64,000 nt of DNA from Psychroserpens damuponensis (GCF_000826655.1 NZ_JXJO01000016.1:166001-230000), one strand, 5' to 3'; shown: positions 52,811 through 62,489, counted from the stretch's first letter. The notes: generated by a model from the letters alone, not told the origin. Program-made: numbers and translations.

Positions 52811-54070
52811 ATGAAAAAAACAATTATAGTATTGGTTTTATGCTTTGTTACCATTCAAGCATATGCTTCATATATTTTAATCCCTATGGATGCTGAAGGT
52901 CAAGGAAATCATCTAAAGGCCTATGGAATCACTTACTGGACGCTAGAAAAACAACTTAAAGTCAAATGGCTTTTAAATTATAAGGGTGGTTCTTTTTTAT
53001 TGCCAGATTCTGAAGAAATTCAAAAAGAATGTCAAATTAGAGGTGTTACTTTTGAAGTCGTCTCAAATTCTAAAGCAGAAGAAATTTTAGAAATGATTGC
53101 TAGTCCGTCACAAAACATGGAAGCAGTCGTATTAGAAAAAGCACCAAAAATTGCTGTTTACACTCCAAAAGGATTGCAACCTTGGGATGATGCTGTGACT
53201 ATGGTATTGACTTATGCCGAAATTCCTTATGAAACAATTTATGATGAAGAGGTACTCAACGATGCCTTATTACTGTATGACTGGTTGCACTTACATCACG
53301 AAGATTTTACAGGACAATACGGAAAATTTTATAGAGCATATCGTTCAGCATCATGGTATATTCAAGAAAAAAAGAACGCAGAAGCATTAGCGACGAGTTT
53401 GGGTTATTCTAAAGTTTCCGAAGAAAAATTAGCGGTAGCAAAAAAAATTAGAGAATATGTGATTGGTGGCGGATTTATGTTTGCGATGTGTAGTGCTACA
53501 GATAGTTTTGATATCGCATTATCTGCAGATGGTGTTGATATTTGTGAACCAATGTTTGATGGTGATGGGAGTGATGCAGGTTATCAAAATAAGATTGATT
53601 ATTCTAAAACATTCGCATTTAAAGATTATTTATTAGAAACAAGCCCAAATGTGTATGAGTTTTCATCCATTGATATGACTAGAAAACGACGTATCCCGAA
53701 AACTACAGATTATTTTTCGCTCATGGAATTCTCAGCAAAATGGGATCCAATTCCAGCTATGCTTAACCAAAATCATACCGCTTTAGTAAAAGGTTTTATG
53801 GGACAAACGACCTCTTTTACTCGCGAGGAGATAAAATCAAACGTCTTAGTTTTAGGTGAGAATAAAACAAATGGAGAAGCAAAATACATACATGGCATAA
53901 AAGGAAAAGGCTTTTTTACGTTTTATGGAGGGCACGATCCAGAAGATTATACGCATAAAGTGGGTGATCCAAAAACTGAACTTGATTTGCATCCCACCTC
54001 ACCTGGTTATCGATTAATTTTGAATAATGTATTGTTTCCAGCAGCTAAAAAGAAGAAACAGAAAACTTAA
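52811..54070 (+). CDS. Secreted protein called 'asparagine synthetase B' in relatives; likely glutamine-amidotransferase-like fold
   Basis: The protein has 419 residues with a signal peptide (about 1-19, ending AYAS). It opens with SYILIPMDAEGQGNHLKAYGITYW, a segment I recall from proteins labelled asparagine synthetase B in Flavobacteriaceae, but no ATP-pyrophosphatase or Ntn-Cys domain of that enzyme is visible. PKIAVYTPKGLQPWDDAVTMVL (about 117-138), LHLHHEDFTGQYGKFYRAY (about 160) and GGGFMFAMCSATDSFDIAL (about 220) give the strand-loop pattern of a class I amidotransferase-like domain, with Cys227 as a possible nucleophile. The function is open; the asparagine name is probably wrong. Confidence 0.75.
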   Translation: MKKTIIVLVLCFVTIQAYASYILIPMDAEGQGNHLKAYGITYWTLEKQLKVKWLLNYKGGSFLLPDSEEIQKECQIRGVTFEVVSNSKAEEILEMIASPSQNMEAVVLEKAPKIAVYTPKGLQPWDDAVTMVLTYAEIPYETIYDEEVLNDALLLYDWLHLHHEDFTGQYGKFYRAYRSASWYIQEKKNAEALATSLGYSKVSEEKLAVAKKIREYVIGGGFMFAMCSATDSFDIALSADGVDICEPMFDGDGSDAGYQNKIDYSKTFAFKDYLLETSPNVYEFSSIDMTRKRRIPKTTDYFSLMEFSAKWDPIPAMLNQNHTALVKGFMGQTTSFTREEIKSNVLVLGENKTNGEAKYIHGIKGKGFFTFYGGHDPEDYTHKVGDPKTELDLHPTSPGYRLILNNVLFPAAKKKKQKT

Positions 54071-54127
54071 ACTAAATAAATATTTTAAGATCAACAACTA
54101 ATTTATATACGTTAAAACTGAATTTTA

Positions 54128-54403
54128 ATGGCTTCAAAAAAGAAAATTCTTAAAAAAATACAAATTGTAATTACTAATCATTTCAATTCTCCTGAAGAAG
54201 CATTTGCTTTTTTTGATAAAGATAGTGATGGGAAATTATCAAAAAGTGAAATCGTTAAACTTTTGAAACAGGCAGAAATTAGCGGATTTTTAAGAGGATT
54301 AGTCGCATCGAAGTTAATAGAAGGTTATGATAAAGATGGTGATGGTTTAGTAGATTGGAAAGAGTTTAAGTTTGCCGTAAATGAAATTTTAAGTGATAAA
54401 TAG
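54128..54403 (+). CDS. Two-EF-hand calcium-binding protein
   Basis: The protein has 91 residues and no signal peptide. EF-hand loops DKDSDGKLSKSE (about 30-41) and DKDGDGLVDWKE (about 71-82) both have canonical Asp/Gly/Glu positions, with flanking helices. It should bind two Ca2+ in the cytosol. It is encoded 8 bp before a class III cyclase, so the two share a transcript. This resembles calcium-sensor arrangements but a link is unproven. Confidence 0.92.
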   Translation: MASKKKILKKIQIVITNHFNSPEEAFAFFDKDSDGKLSKSEIVKLLKQAEISGFLRGLVASKLIEGYDKDGDGLVDWKEFKFAVNEILSDK

Positions 54404-54411
54404 AGACTTTA

Positions 54412-55488
54412 ATGTATAGCTTTAAACAGTTTTCTAAGCAATTATTTTTCGCTATTATTTATTGGGTTTTGGCGTTTTCTATTTTTATTCTCATTCGGTT
54501 TGTTGCTCATGGCGAGGAGCAAGGCGTATCTTTTGTAAATCCTAAAAATGTAATTCCTATTACCGAGTGGATTCATTTTGGAGTCATTCTAGGTGTGCTA
54601 GTAGGCTGCCTTTATGCCATTATTGAATTTGCCTTCGAAAAATTTATAACAAATAATATCTATCTTGGTTTATCTATAATTTTAAAAACAGGCATATATA
54701 TATTAGTGCTTATCTTTTCTTTAACCTTTATTATTGCATTAATAGAGGTTGATATGGATATAGATTTACAAAATGAACCTGGTTGGTGGAAAGAAAGTGC
54801 ACTGTTTTGGTTAGCGACTTCTTATTTTTTCTTAGCATCTTTTATTTTCTTATTTCTGAAATTGGCCTTTGAGAAATTTGGTAAAGGTGTATTATTTAAC
54901 ATGCTCATGGGCAAATATAGAAACCCTACTGAAGAAGAACGGATTTTTATGTTTATCGATTTAAAATCTTCAACCACAATAGCCGAAGAAATTGGTCATA
55001 CCAAGTATAGTAAATTCTTGCAAGATTGTTTTTTTGATTTAGGTAAAATTGTATCTAGATATGATGGAGAAATATATCAATATGTAGGAGATGAAGCTGT
55101 CATAACTTGGAAATTGAAAAAAGGAATTAAAAATAATAACTGTATAGAGTTGTATTTTGCTTTTGCAAAACAATTAAAAAGACGATCTAAATACTATCTT
55201 AAAAAATACAATATAGAACCTTTTTTTAAAGCAGGAGTTCATGGTGGTGAGTTAATTATTACTCAAGTAGGTACTGTGAAAAAGGAGTTGGCATTTCATG
55301 GTGATGTTATTAATACTACAGCAAGAATTCAAGATGAATGCAATACACATGATGAATCCTTATTAATTTCCGAAGTACTATTACGTACTATGGATTTAAA
55401 ATTAAAGTATTCAGTAAAAAATCTTGGTGAAATTCTACTTAAAGGAAAATCAGATACGTTAAAAATAATAGCAATACATCAAAATTAA
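54412..55488 (+). CDS. Membrane class III adenylate/guanylate cyclase
   Basis: The protein has 358 residues. Four hydrophobic spans (about 8-30, 45-65, 78-105, 130-150) precede a cyclase homology domain with metal-binding Asp in FMFIDLKSSTTIAEE (about 181-195), the second in YQYVGDEAVITWKL (about 222-235) and the C-terminal FHGDVINTTARIQ (about 298-310) carrying the transition-state Asn/Arg. It makes a cyclic nucleotide on the inner face of the membrane; ATP or GTP choice is not safe to call. The EF-hand protein encoded just upstream may regulate it. Confidence 0.93.
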   Translation: MYSFKQFSKQLFFAIIYWVLAFSIFILIRFVAHGEEQGVSFVNPKNVIPITEWIHFGVILGVLVGCLYAIIEFAFEKFITNNIYLGLSIILKTGIYILVLIFSLTFIIALIEVDMDIDLQNEPGWWKESALFWLATSYFFLASFIFLFLKLAFEKFGKGVLFNMLMGKYRNPTEEERIFMFIDLKSSTTIAEEIGHTKYSKFLQDCFFDLGKIVSRYDGEIYQYVGDEAVITWKLKKGIKNNNCIELYFAFAKQLKRRSKYYLKKYNIEPFFKAGVHGGELIITQVGTVKKELAFHGDVINTTARIQDECNTHDESLLISEVLLRTMDLKLKYSVKNLGEILLKGKSDTLKIIAIHQN

Positions 55489-55520
55489 AAAAACCGATTC
55501 ATAATAGAATCGGTTTTTTA
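55489..55520. terminator. Bidirectional terminator between cyclase and amidohydrolase genes
   Basis: AAAAAACCGATTC / GAATCGGTTTTTT hairpin with loop ATAATA, in the 43-bp gap between convergent stops. An almost identical stem occurs at 58897-58927. Confidence 0.9.
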
Positions 55521-55531
55521 AAAGCAATAAT

Positions 55532-58500
55532 TTAATGGGAACCTACATGACAACCACACGCTCCTCTAGTAAAACTTTGAGTGTCTTCATGCCAAGGAAA
55601 AGCTTGATTGTAGTTTGAATTTTCCCAATAGAATGGTGTTCGTTCTTTAGGATTATTACCAATTTCATTCATTGTTTCGGTATCATACAATCGTCCATTA
55701 ATCATGGTATAAATAATGCTTTCCGAATTTCGAATATCGTCTAACGGATTCTTATCCATCACAATTAAATCTGCTAATTTGCCTACTTTTAATGAACCAA
55801 TATCGTTAGCAGCTCCAATATAATCGGCACCATTAATGGTAGCAGCTTGTAAAGCTTCATGATTGGTCATACCACCTTGTTGTAACATCCATAATTCCCA
55901 ATGTGCACCAAGACCTTGTAATTGTCCGTGAGCACCAAGATTAACTTTAACTCCTGCATCACTTAAGGTTTTACTGGTTTTTGAAACTAATATATGTCCA
56001 TTTTCATACTCTTCGTCAGGTATCATGATGCGATGCCTTGATCGAGAATCAATTATACCTCGAGGCGTATATTTTAATAATTTTTCATTTTCCCAAACAT
56101 TAGTGTTTTGATACCAGTACATTTCGCCATTCATTCCACCATAATTTACAATAAGAGTAGGTGTATAACCAACATTGCTGTGTCCCCAAAGTTCTAAAAC
56201 ATCTTTATATACTGGAGCTACCGGAATATTATGTTCAACACCTGTATGACCATCCATCACCATAGTGATATTGTGATAAAACGTAGATCCACCCTCTGGA
56301 ACTACAAAAATACCCTCTTCACGAGCAGCTTGTAACACTTGTTGTCTTTGCTCACGTCGCGGTTGATTATAACTTTTAACAGACAAAGCTCCAAAAGCTT
56401 TTGTTCTTCTAATTGAAGAACGTGCATCTTCAAGGTTATTAATCACGGCTTTAAAATCGCCATCAGCTCCATATAAAATAAAGCCAGTAGAGTAGAGGCG
56501 AGGACCAACAAGTGTACCGTTTTTTTGTAACTCAGACAGTGCAAAAACCGTTTCAGAATTCGCAGATGGATCATGAGCTGTGGTCACACCAAAAGCTAGA
56601 TTTGCATAAAATTGCCAATGCTTTTGTGTCGTTAAGCCGTAACGAAAACCTCCAATATGAGCATGAGCATCAACCATTCCTGGCATAATTGTTTTTCCAG
56701 ACACATCATATACCTTTGCGTCTTTAGGAATAGTGACGTCTAACAATTTACCAATGGCTTCAATTCTATTATTATTGATAACGATTGTTCCGTTTTCGAT
56801 AACTTCATCACCTTCCATAGTAATTATTCGTGCACCTGTTAAAGCGATTTTTCCTGTTGGTTTATCTGTTTTTACCTCTAAGTTTATTGGTATTCCAGAT
56901 TCTACAAGTTCCATTTCTTCGGTAACTTTAGAAGTAAAATAGCTGTTGCCTAATGTATAATGTATGGTCTTACTATCTTTTGACCAATGCAAATTGATAC
57001 CTGCATCTTTTGATAGTTTGGTGATAGGAACAAACTTAGTTTTATCTGTTAAATCTAAAGTTTTACCAGCCTTTGGCATTGGAGCCATATACACTTTGTG
57101 CAAATGAACAAAAGCTATCCAATTACCATCAGGACTTGGTACAAGTCGATTACCATGTTTAGATTTTACAACTGTGCGTTGATCAAAACCATTAAGGTCT
57201 ACACTTTTTAATTCTTTGGTTAATGCACCAAAAAATTGTCCACCTTTTTGATAAATGATTCTTGTATCATCAGTATTAAACATTGCAAAATCACCTTCTT
57301 TGGTAATTCGTTTAGGGTTAGAGCCGTCAGAATTCATAAGATATAATCCAGTTTTCTTGGCAAAAGTTCTTCCTTGTTCGTTATTTCCACCTTCTTTTCG
57401 ATAAACTATTTGTTTCCCATTATGTGCATATGACGGATTTCTATAGATGCCTTTTTCCGAAGTTAATTGTATTGGAGTTCCTCCTTTAACCGAAACAGAT
57501 TTTATAGTTCCTAAATTTAAATCATTCCAGGTGACATAAGTAATTGTTTTTCCGTCAGGAGAAAAGGTTGGTTCAAATTCAAAATCGGTACCAGTGGTTA
57601 ATCGTTTTGCTTTACCATTTGGTAATTTCTGGGTGTATAAATATCCTATGGCATTAAAGACTATAGATTTTCCATCTGGAGATGTAACCGCATGTCTAAT
57701 TACTTTGGCATCAAAAGTGTTAGGAGAAACAGGTGTGTCAACTTCAAGAGCTTTTGCAATTTTAATCGTGGCATCGGCTTGAAATGGAATATTTGAAACC
57801 TCAAGTGACTTGATATTAATTTTGTTTATTTTTCCTCCAGACCAAATGACAATGTCCTCATTGTTTGGCATCCAATTAAAATTGGTATACACGCCAAAAA
57901 TAGCCCAAGCTTCTTGTTGGTCTTTATTAAGTTGGTCGTAAATGGGCCACTCTTCTCCAGTTTCTAAATTATGAATGTATAAAACTGATTTTGTTCGAAC
58001 CCGTTTAACAAATGCTAATTTCTTACCATCTCTTGATATTTGCGGACGAGCAGCACCACCTGGTCCACCAGTTATTCTATCAATTTTTCCAGTCTCCATA
58101 TCATAACGATTTATAGCGTAGATTTGACTGTTTGGATCTTTGTTATACTGAAAAAAACCACCTGGATACACGTCTTCGCTATAATATAAGTACTTACCGT
58201 CTGGAGATAAGCTAGGCTCATTTACATCTTGTTGGTCATTTTTCTTTTTAGTAAGTTGTATACCACTTCCTCCAGTTTTATGGTACATCCATAATTCTCC
58301 AGCACCTAGAGATCGACCAGAAGTAAAGTGTTTTCTCGCAATTAAATAATTACCGTCGGGAGTCCAAATTGCATTATTTAATAATCTAAATTTTTCTTTG
58401 GTGATTTGTTTAGGATCTGTACCGTCACTATTCATAATCCATATATTATCGCCTCCACCAGCATCACTAGTAAAAGAGATAAATTGTCCATCAGGACTAA

Positions 58501-58801
58501 ATCGCGGTTGGATTTCAAAAGGTAATCCTTCTCTTAAGAGTTTAGCGTTTCCGCCATTTATATCGAGTTTATAGATATCTCCTAATAAATCAAAAACGAT
58601 AGATTTACCATCAGGACTCACATCAAGATTCATCCAAGTGCCTTCGGTGGTCGATAGTTTTAACTCTTTAAAATCCCAATTACCTTCAGGATTAGATACA
58701 TCCCAAGGTTTATCTTGTTCTTTATTTTTTTTATCGTCTTGACTAAAACAGGTAAGAGATATAAGTAGGATGAGGCACGTAATGAGTTGACTAAGTTTCA
58801 T
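55532..58801 (-). CDS. Secreted TolB-propeller / amidohydrolase fusion protein
   Basis: The protein has 1089 residues from ATG 58801 (MKLSQLITCLILLISLTCFSQ), which gives a signal peptide; longer starts add a non-signal leader. WD40-like TolB repeats (LSPDGKYLYYSED, ISRDGKKLAFVKR, FSPDGKTITYVT) fill about 40-640. An amidohydrolase domain follows from TGARIITMEGDEVIENGTIV (about 660) with the metal motif PGMVDAHAHIGG (about 712) and the C-terminal GSLKVGKLADLIVMDKNP. The last residues are Cys/His-rich (ACGCHVGSH). It should hydrolyse a cyclic amide, peptide or similar substrate outside the cytoplasm. The substrate is unknown. Confidence 0.9.
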   Translation of the reverse strand: MKLSQLITCLILLISLTCFSQDDKKNKEQDKPWDVSNPEGNWDFKELKLSTTEGTWMNLDVSPDGKSIVFDLLGDIYKLDINGGNAKLLREGLPFEIQPRFSPDGQFISFTSDAGGGDNIWIMNSDGTDPKQITKEKFRLLNNAIWTPDGNYLIARKHFTSGRSLGAGELWMYHKTGGSGIQLTKKKNDQQDVNEPSLSPDGKYLYYSEDVYPGGFFQYNKDPNSQIYAINRYDMETGKIDRITGGPGGAARPQISRDGKKLAFVKRVRTKSVLYIHNLETGEEWPIYDQLNKDQQEAWAIFGVYTNFNWMPNNEDIVIWSGGKINKINIKSLEVSNIPFQADATIKIAKALEVDTPVSPNTFDAKVIRHAVTSPDGKSIVFNAIGYLYTQKLPNGKAKRLTTGTDFEFEPTFSPDGKTITYVTWNDLNLGTIKSVSVKGGTPIQLTSEKGIYRNPSYAHNGKQIVYRKEGGNNEQGRTFAKKTGLYLMNSDGSNPKRITKEGDFAMFNTDDTRIIYQKGGQFFGALTKELKSVDLNGFDQRTVVKSKHGNRLVPSPDGNWIAFVHLHKVYMAPMPKAGKTLDLTDKTKFVPITKLSKDAGINLHWSKDSKTIHYTLGNSYFTSKVTEEMELVESGIPINLEVKTDKPTGKIALTGARIITMEGDEVIENGTIVINNNRIEAIGKLLDVTIPKDAKVYDVSGKTIMPGMVDAHAHIGGFRYGLTTQKHWQFYANLAFGVTTAHDPSANSETVFALSELQKNGTLVGPRLYSTGFILYGADGDFKAVINNLEDARSSIRRTKAFGALSVKSYNQPRREQRQQVLQAAREEGIFVVPEGGSTFYHNITMVMDGHTGVEHNIPVAPVYKDVLELWGHSNVGYTPTLIVNYGGMNGEMYWYQNTNVWENEKLLKYTPRGIIDSRSRHRIMIPDEEYENGHILVSKTSKTLSDAGVKVNLGAHGQLQGLGAHWELWMLQQGGMTNHEALQAATINGADYIGAANDIGSLKVGKLADLIVMDKNPLDDIRNSESIIYTMINGRLYDTETMNEIGNNPKERTPFYWENSNYNQAFPWHEDTQSFTRGACGCHVGSH

Positions 58802-58896
58802 TGTATTGGTTTTATTTCTTTTGTAAGTTACTAAAAAATAAAAATGTATAAACTCAATCTCTTCGGAAATATTAAGTACACAGAATTGTAGTGCAT

Positions 58897-58927
58897 AAAA
58901 AAACCGATTCATTTCTGAATCGGTTTT
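58897..58927 (-). terminator. Terminator after rplT
   Basis: ACCGATTCA / TGAATCGGT stem with a TTTC loop, flanked by A- and T-runs. It lies 37 bp after the rplT stop, on the minus strand. Confidence 0.88.
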
Positions 58928-58963
58928 TATAAGCGAATTGTTGTTATTGTTTAGGCCAACGCC

Positions 58964-59308
58964 TTACTTTACTTTATTTACTATAGCTTCAAAAGCTGCA
59001 GGATTATTCATAGCTAAATCGGCAAGAACTTTACGGTTCAATTCGATATTATTAGCTTTAAGTTTTCCCATAAATTTTGAATAACTCATTCCGTGCTCTC
59101 TAGCTCCTGCGTTAATACGCATAATCCATAATGAACGGAAATTTCTCTTTTTTACTCGACGGTCTCTATACGAATATTGCATCGCTTTATCAACCGCATT
59201 TTTTGCTACTGTCCAAACGTTTTTACGTCTTCCAAAGTAACCTTTTGCTTGCTTAAGAACCTTTTTTCTTCTGGCTCTTTTTGCTACTGAATTTACTGAT
59301 CTTGGCAT
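58964..59308 (-). CDS. rplT: 50S ribosomal protein L20
   Basis: This 114-residue basic protein opens with [20 protein letters not shown] and has [20 protein letters not shown] in the middle, both diagnostic of L20. It binds 23S rRNA early in 50S assembly. It is the last gene of thrS-infC-rpmI-rplT. Confidence 0.98.
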   Translation of the reverse strand: MPRSVNSVAKRARRKKVLKQAKGYFGRRKNVWTVAKNAVDKAMQYSYRDRRVKKRNFRSLWIMRINAGAREHGMSYSKFMGKLKANNIELNRKVLADLAMNNPAAFEAIVNKVK

Positions 59309-59413
59309 TTCTTTAATTGTGTTTTGTAGTAGGCGATCGATAGTTCGATACTTGCTAAATTATTTTGCCTAACTCCAGGGTTTATAAATTTGTTTTAACC
59401 GATTAAAACAAGA

Positions 59414-59611
59414 TTACTTTAAACGTAACATTGTTTTAATGTTATCCTCATCTGCTTTATGTACTAAAGCATCATGAGTTAACTTAAGCTTACGCTTTTT
59501 AGATTTTTTTGTCAAAATATGACTCTTAAAAGCATGCTTTCTTTTAATTTTACCAGTACCTGTAAGCTTAAAACGCTTTTTAGCACTAGATTTTGTTTTC
59601 ATTTTAGGCAT
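59414..59611 (-). CDS. rpmI: 50S ribosomal protein L35
   Basis: This 65-residue Lys/Arg-rich protein has [35 protein letters not shown] start, the L35 pattern. It lies between infC and rplT as in most bacteria. Confidence 0.98.
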   Translation of the reverse strand: MPKMKTKSSAKKRFKLTGTGKIKRKHAFKSHILTKKSKKRKLKLTHDALVHKADEDNIKTMLRLK

Positions 59612-59675
59612 TGTTTCCTATTTTATTTACGATTCGCTTATTATTTTTAATACTGTTCCGAAGCGTCGGTTCAGC

Positions 59676-60227
59676 TTATTTTACTTTTTTTGGCGCGATG
59701 AACATCGTCATTCGCTTACCTTCTAATCTAGGCATTTGTTCAACCTTACCTAATTCTTCAAGATCTTGAGCTAACCTTAATAATAAGATTTGACCTTGTT
59801 CCTTAAATATGATTGATCGTCCTTTGAAAAACACAAATGCTTTCAATTTTGCTCCATCTTTTAAAAACTTCTCAGCATGTTTCTTTTTAAATTCATAATC
59901 ATGATCATCAGTTTGAGGACCAAAACGAATTTCTTTGATAGTTACCTTTGTTGCTTTAGATTTTAGAGCTTTATCACGTTTCTTTTGTTCATAAAGAAAC
60001 TTCTTATAGTCCATAACCTTACAAACTGGAGGATCAGCTTTTGGTGAAATTTCAACAAGATCTAACCCTTGCTCATCAGCAATGGCTAGTGCATCTTTTA
60101 TTGCATAAATTCCAACCTCTATATTATCGCCTACAAGTCTTATCTTTTCGGCTCTAATTTTAGAGTTGATTTTGTGTTGATCTTCTTTTACGACTCGCTT
60201 AGAGTTGTGTCTTCTACGTATTGCTAT
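59676..60227 (-). CDS. infC: Translation initiation factor IF-3 with a non-AUG (ATA) start
   Basis: The full protein is 183 residues. The first ATG in frame (60014) would cut off the whole N-terminal domain, but the frame is open upstream and encodes it: [20 protein letters not shown], then [20 protein letters not shown] and [20 protein letters not shown]. Upstream of ATA 60227 the next codons are GCC and then stop TAA, so no ATG, GTG or TTG can serve; only ATA at 60227 (or 60221) fits. IF-3 is known to use rare start codons (AUU in E. coli) to sense its own level. It lies 30 bp after thrS. Confidence 0.92.
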   Translation of the reverse strand: MAIRRRHNSKRVVKEDQHKINSKIRAEKIRLVGDNIEVGIYAIKDALAIADEQGLDLVEISPKADPPVCKVMDYKKFLYEQKKRDKALKSKATKVTIKEIRFGPQTDDHDYEFKKKHAEKFLKDGAKLKAFVFFKGRSIIFKEQGQILLLRLAQDLEELGKVEQMPRLEGKRMTMFIAPKKVK

Positions 60228-60257
60228 GGCTTATATATTTTAAGTTAAACTAAATTT

Positions 60258-62201
60258 TTATTTAAATGTTTTTAATGTCTTATTGACTTCTGTTGTAATT
60301 ATTTCTGAAAACTCTTCTACACTAATCATGCCTAAATCTTCACCACCATGTTGGCGTACAGAAATTTTATTTTCATTTTCTTCATTCTCGCCTATAATAA
60401 TCATGAACGGTATTTTGTTCATTTCGGCTTCGCGAATTTTCTTTCCAATCGTTTCGTTTCTATTATCCGCGAGGGCGCGAATTTCGTGATTTTCTAGCAA
60501 ACTTAAAACTTTTTCGGAGTATTTTTCATATTTCTCACTTAATGTCAGTACAATTGCTTGCTCTGGCATCAACCATAACGGGAAGTTACCACCAGTATGT
60601 TCTAGTAAAATAGCTATAAAACGTTCTAAGCTTCCAAAAGGAGCTCGATGTATCATTATAGGTCTGTGTAATTCATTATCACTACCTTTATATGTTAAAT
60701 CAAAACGCTCTGGTAACGTGTAATCTACTTGTATTGTACCAAGTTGCCACTGCCTTCCTAACGCATCCTTAACCATAAAATCTAGTTTAGGTCCATAAAA
60801 AGCAGCTTCTCCAGTTTCAACGATATAGTTTAATCCTTTATCTATAGCAGCATTTAATATGGCGTCTTCTGCTTTTTTCCAATTGTCATCAGTACCAATG
60901 TATTTTTCTGGGTTTTCAGGATCTCTAAGAGATACTTGGGCTGTAAAGTTTTCAAAACCTAATGAGCCAAATACATATAATACTAAATCAATAACATCTT
61001 TAAATTCTTTATCTAATTGGTCAGGTGTACAAAAAATATGTGCATCATCTTGAGTGAAGCCTCTTACACGAGTTAAACCATGTAGCTCTCCACTTTGTTC
61101 ATATCTATAAACAGTGCCAAATTCAGCAAAACGTTTTGGTAAATCTTTATATGACCATTGACTGCTATTATAGATTTCACAATGGTGAGGACAATTCATC
61201 GGTTTAAGCAAAAACTCTTCACCTTCTTTAGGAGTGGTAATTGGCTGAAAGCTATCTTCTCCATATTTAGCATAATGACCAGAGGTTTCATATAATTCCT
61301 TTTGTCCTATATGTGGCGTGACTACCATTTCGTAACCAGCCTTCTTTTGAGCTGTTTTTAAAAAATTCTCAAGACGCTCTCTTAACGCAGCACCTTTGGG
61401 TAGCCAAAGAGGAAGACCTTGACCAACTTTTTGAGAAAAGGTGAATAACTCTAACTCTTTACCTAATTTTCTATGGTCGCGTTTTTTTGCCTCTTCTAGT
61501 AAATGTAAATATTCAGTTAATTCTTTTTGCTTCGGAAATGAGATGCCATAAATTCTAGTCAATTGTTTATTATTCTCATCACCTCTCCAATAAGCACCAG
61601 CAACAGACATTATTTTAACAGCCTTAATTATACCTGTATTAGGGATATGGCCTCCTCGACATAAATCGGTAAATGTTGAATGATCGCAAAATGTAATAGT
61701 TCCATCTTCAAGATTTTCGATTAACTCAACTTTGTATTCGTTGCTTTGTGACTTATATAAGGATAGAGCTTCACCTTTGGTGACAGAGCGCATTTTAAAA
61801 TCATGCTTACCTCTAGCGATTTCAATCATTTTCGTTTCTATAGCCTTAAAGTCCTTTTCTGAAATTGAATATTCTCCAAAATCTACGTCATAATAAAACC
61901 CATTATCAATTGCAGGTCCTATAGATAACTTAATCCCAGGATACAATTCTTCAAGAGCTTGAGCTAATACATGAGAACTTGAATGCCAAAATGCTTTTTT
62001 TCCTTCATCATTAGACCACGTATAAAGAATTAATGAACCATCATTATATAAAGGAGTAGATGTTTCAATTGTTTCTTTATTAAAATTTGCCGAAATAACA
62101 TTTCTTGCAAATCCTTCACTGATGCTTTTAGCAACGTCCATAGCAGTAGTACCTTCATTAAAGCTTTTTACAGTGCCATCTGGTAGTGTAATGTCAATCA
62201 T
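60258..62201 (-). CDS. thrS: Threonyl-tRNA synthetase
   Basis: The protein has 647 residues: a TGS domain at 1-60 ([23 protein letters not shown]), an editing domain with [11 protein letters not shown] (about 73), and the class II core with zinc site [13 protein letters not shown] (about 335), [14 protein letters not shown] (about 380) and motif 3 around [13 protein letters not shown] (about 516). An anticodon-binding domain lies at the end. It charges tRNA-Thr. It is the first gene of the operon thrS-infC-rpmI-rplT. Confidence 0.98.
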   Translation of the reverse strand: MIDITLPDGTVKSFNEGTTAMDVAKSISEGFARNVISANFNKETIETSTPLYNDGSLILYTWSNDEGKKAFWHSSSHVLAQALEELYPGIKLSIGPAIDNGFYYDVDFGEYSISEKDFKAIETKMIEIARGKHDFKMRSVTKGEALSLYKSQSNEYKVELIENLEDGTITFCDHSTFTDLCRGGHIPNTGIIKAVKIMSVAGAYWRGDENNKQLTRIYGISFPKQKELTEYLHLLEEAKKRDHRKLGKELELFTFSQKVGQGLPLWLPKGAALRERLENFLKTAQKKAGYEMVVTPHIGQKELYETSGHYAKYGEDSFQPITTPKEGEEFLLKPMNCPHHCEIYNSSQWSYKDLPKRFAEFGTVYRYEQSGELHGLTRVRGFTQDDAHIFCTPDQLDKEFKDVIDLVLYVFGSLGFENFTAQVSLRDPENPEKYIGTDDNWKKAEDAILNAAIDKGLNYIVETGEAAFYGPKLDFMVKDALGRQWQLGTIQVDYTLPERFDLTYKGSDNELHRPIMIHRAPFGSLERFIAILLEHTGGNFPLWLMPEQAIVLTLSEKYEKYSEKVLSLLENHEIRALADNRNETIGKKIREAEMNKIPFMIIIGENEENENKISVRQHGGEDLGMISVEEFSEIITTEVNKTLKTFK

Positions 62202-62438
62202 TTATATAGAGTAAATATTAAGTATACAAAGATAGTATGATAAATACAGACAAACAATATATATATATGTATAATTTTGTGTTTTGTGTATAATCTTCTA
62301 CCGAGTAGTCCATATAAAGGTCTTTATGATGAGCTTAGTTAATATCATAGTAATTATTGTCTCGTGTAATTCGTTAGTAATAAGGTGTTAATCTCAGTTT
62401 TGAAAAATACTTCAAAAAAAGGTTCAAAAAGATTAGGA

Positions 62439-62489
62439 TTTGGTCAAGTATAGGTTGTATATTTGCAGCCGCTAAAAACGGTAACGTTT
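62439..62489 (+). promoter_or_regulatory. rRNA promoter P1
   Basis: -7 box TATATTTG (62458-62465), with TTG at 62440-62442 at only 15 bp, so the -33 part is less ideal than in P2-P4. Followed by the 25-nt element GCAGCCGCTAAAAACGGTAA-CGTTT shared with P2 and P3. The stretch 62202-62430 before it, between thrS and P1, holds nothing I recognise. Confidence 0.65.

Larger units (their letters stand above)
640..61537. repeat. Dispersed 8-mer CTTCGGAA / TTCCGAAG, 33 copies
   Basis: Copies start at 640, 1401, 3166, 3505, 7307, 7431, 11804, 14439, 17856, 21544, 32103, 32576, 32954, 35536, 40748, 42689, 45398, 45996, 46508, 48051, 48069, 51076, 51414, 52140, 52245, 52566, 52693, 53416, 55368, 57455, 58861, 59656 and 61530. 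Seventeen read CTTCGGAA and sixteen TTCCGAAG on the plus strand. In the CTTCGGAA sense, 27 of 33 are followed by A. They occur in different codon frames and in at least five intergenic gaps. Found by reading, so the count may be slightly off. Confidence 0.8.

Noticed and set aside
60014..60014. ATG at 60014 as the infC start
   Set aside because: It would delete the whole IF-3 N-terminal domain, which is encoded in frame upstream.
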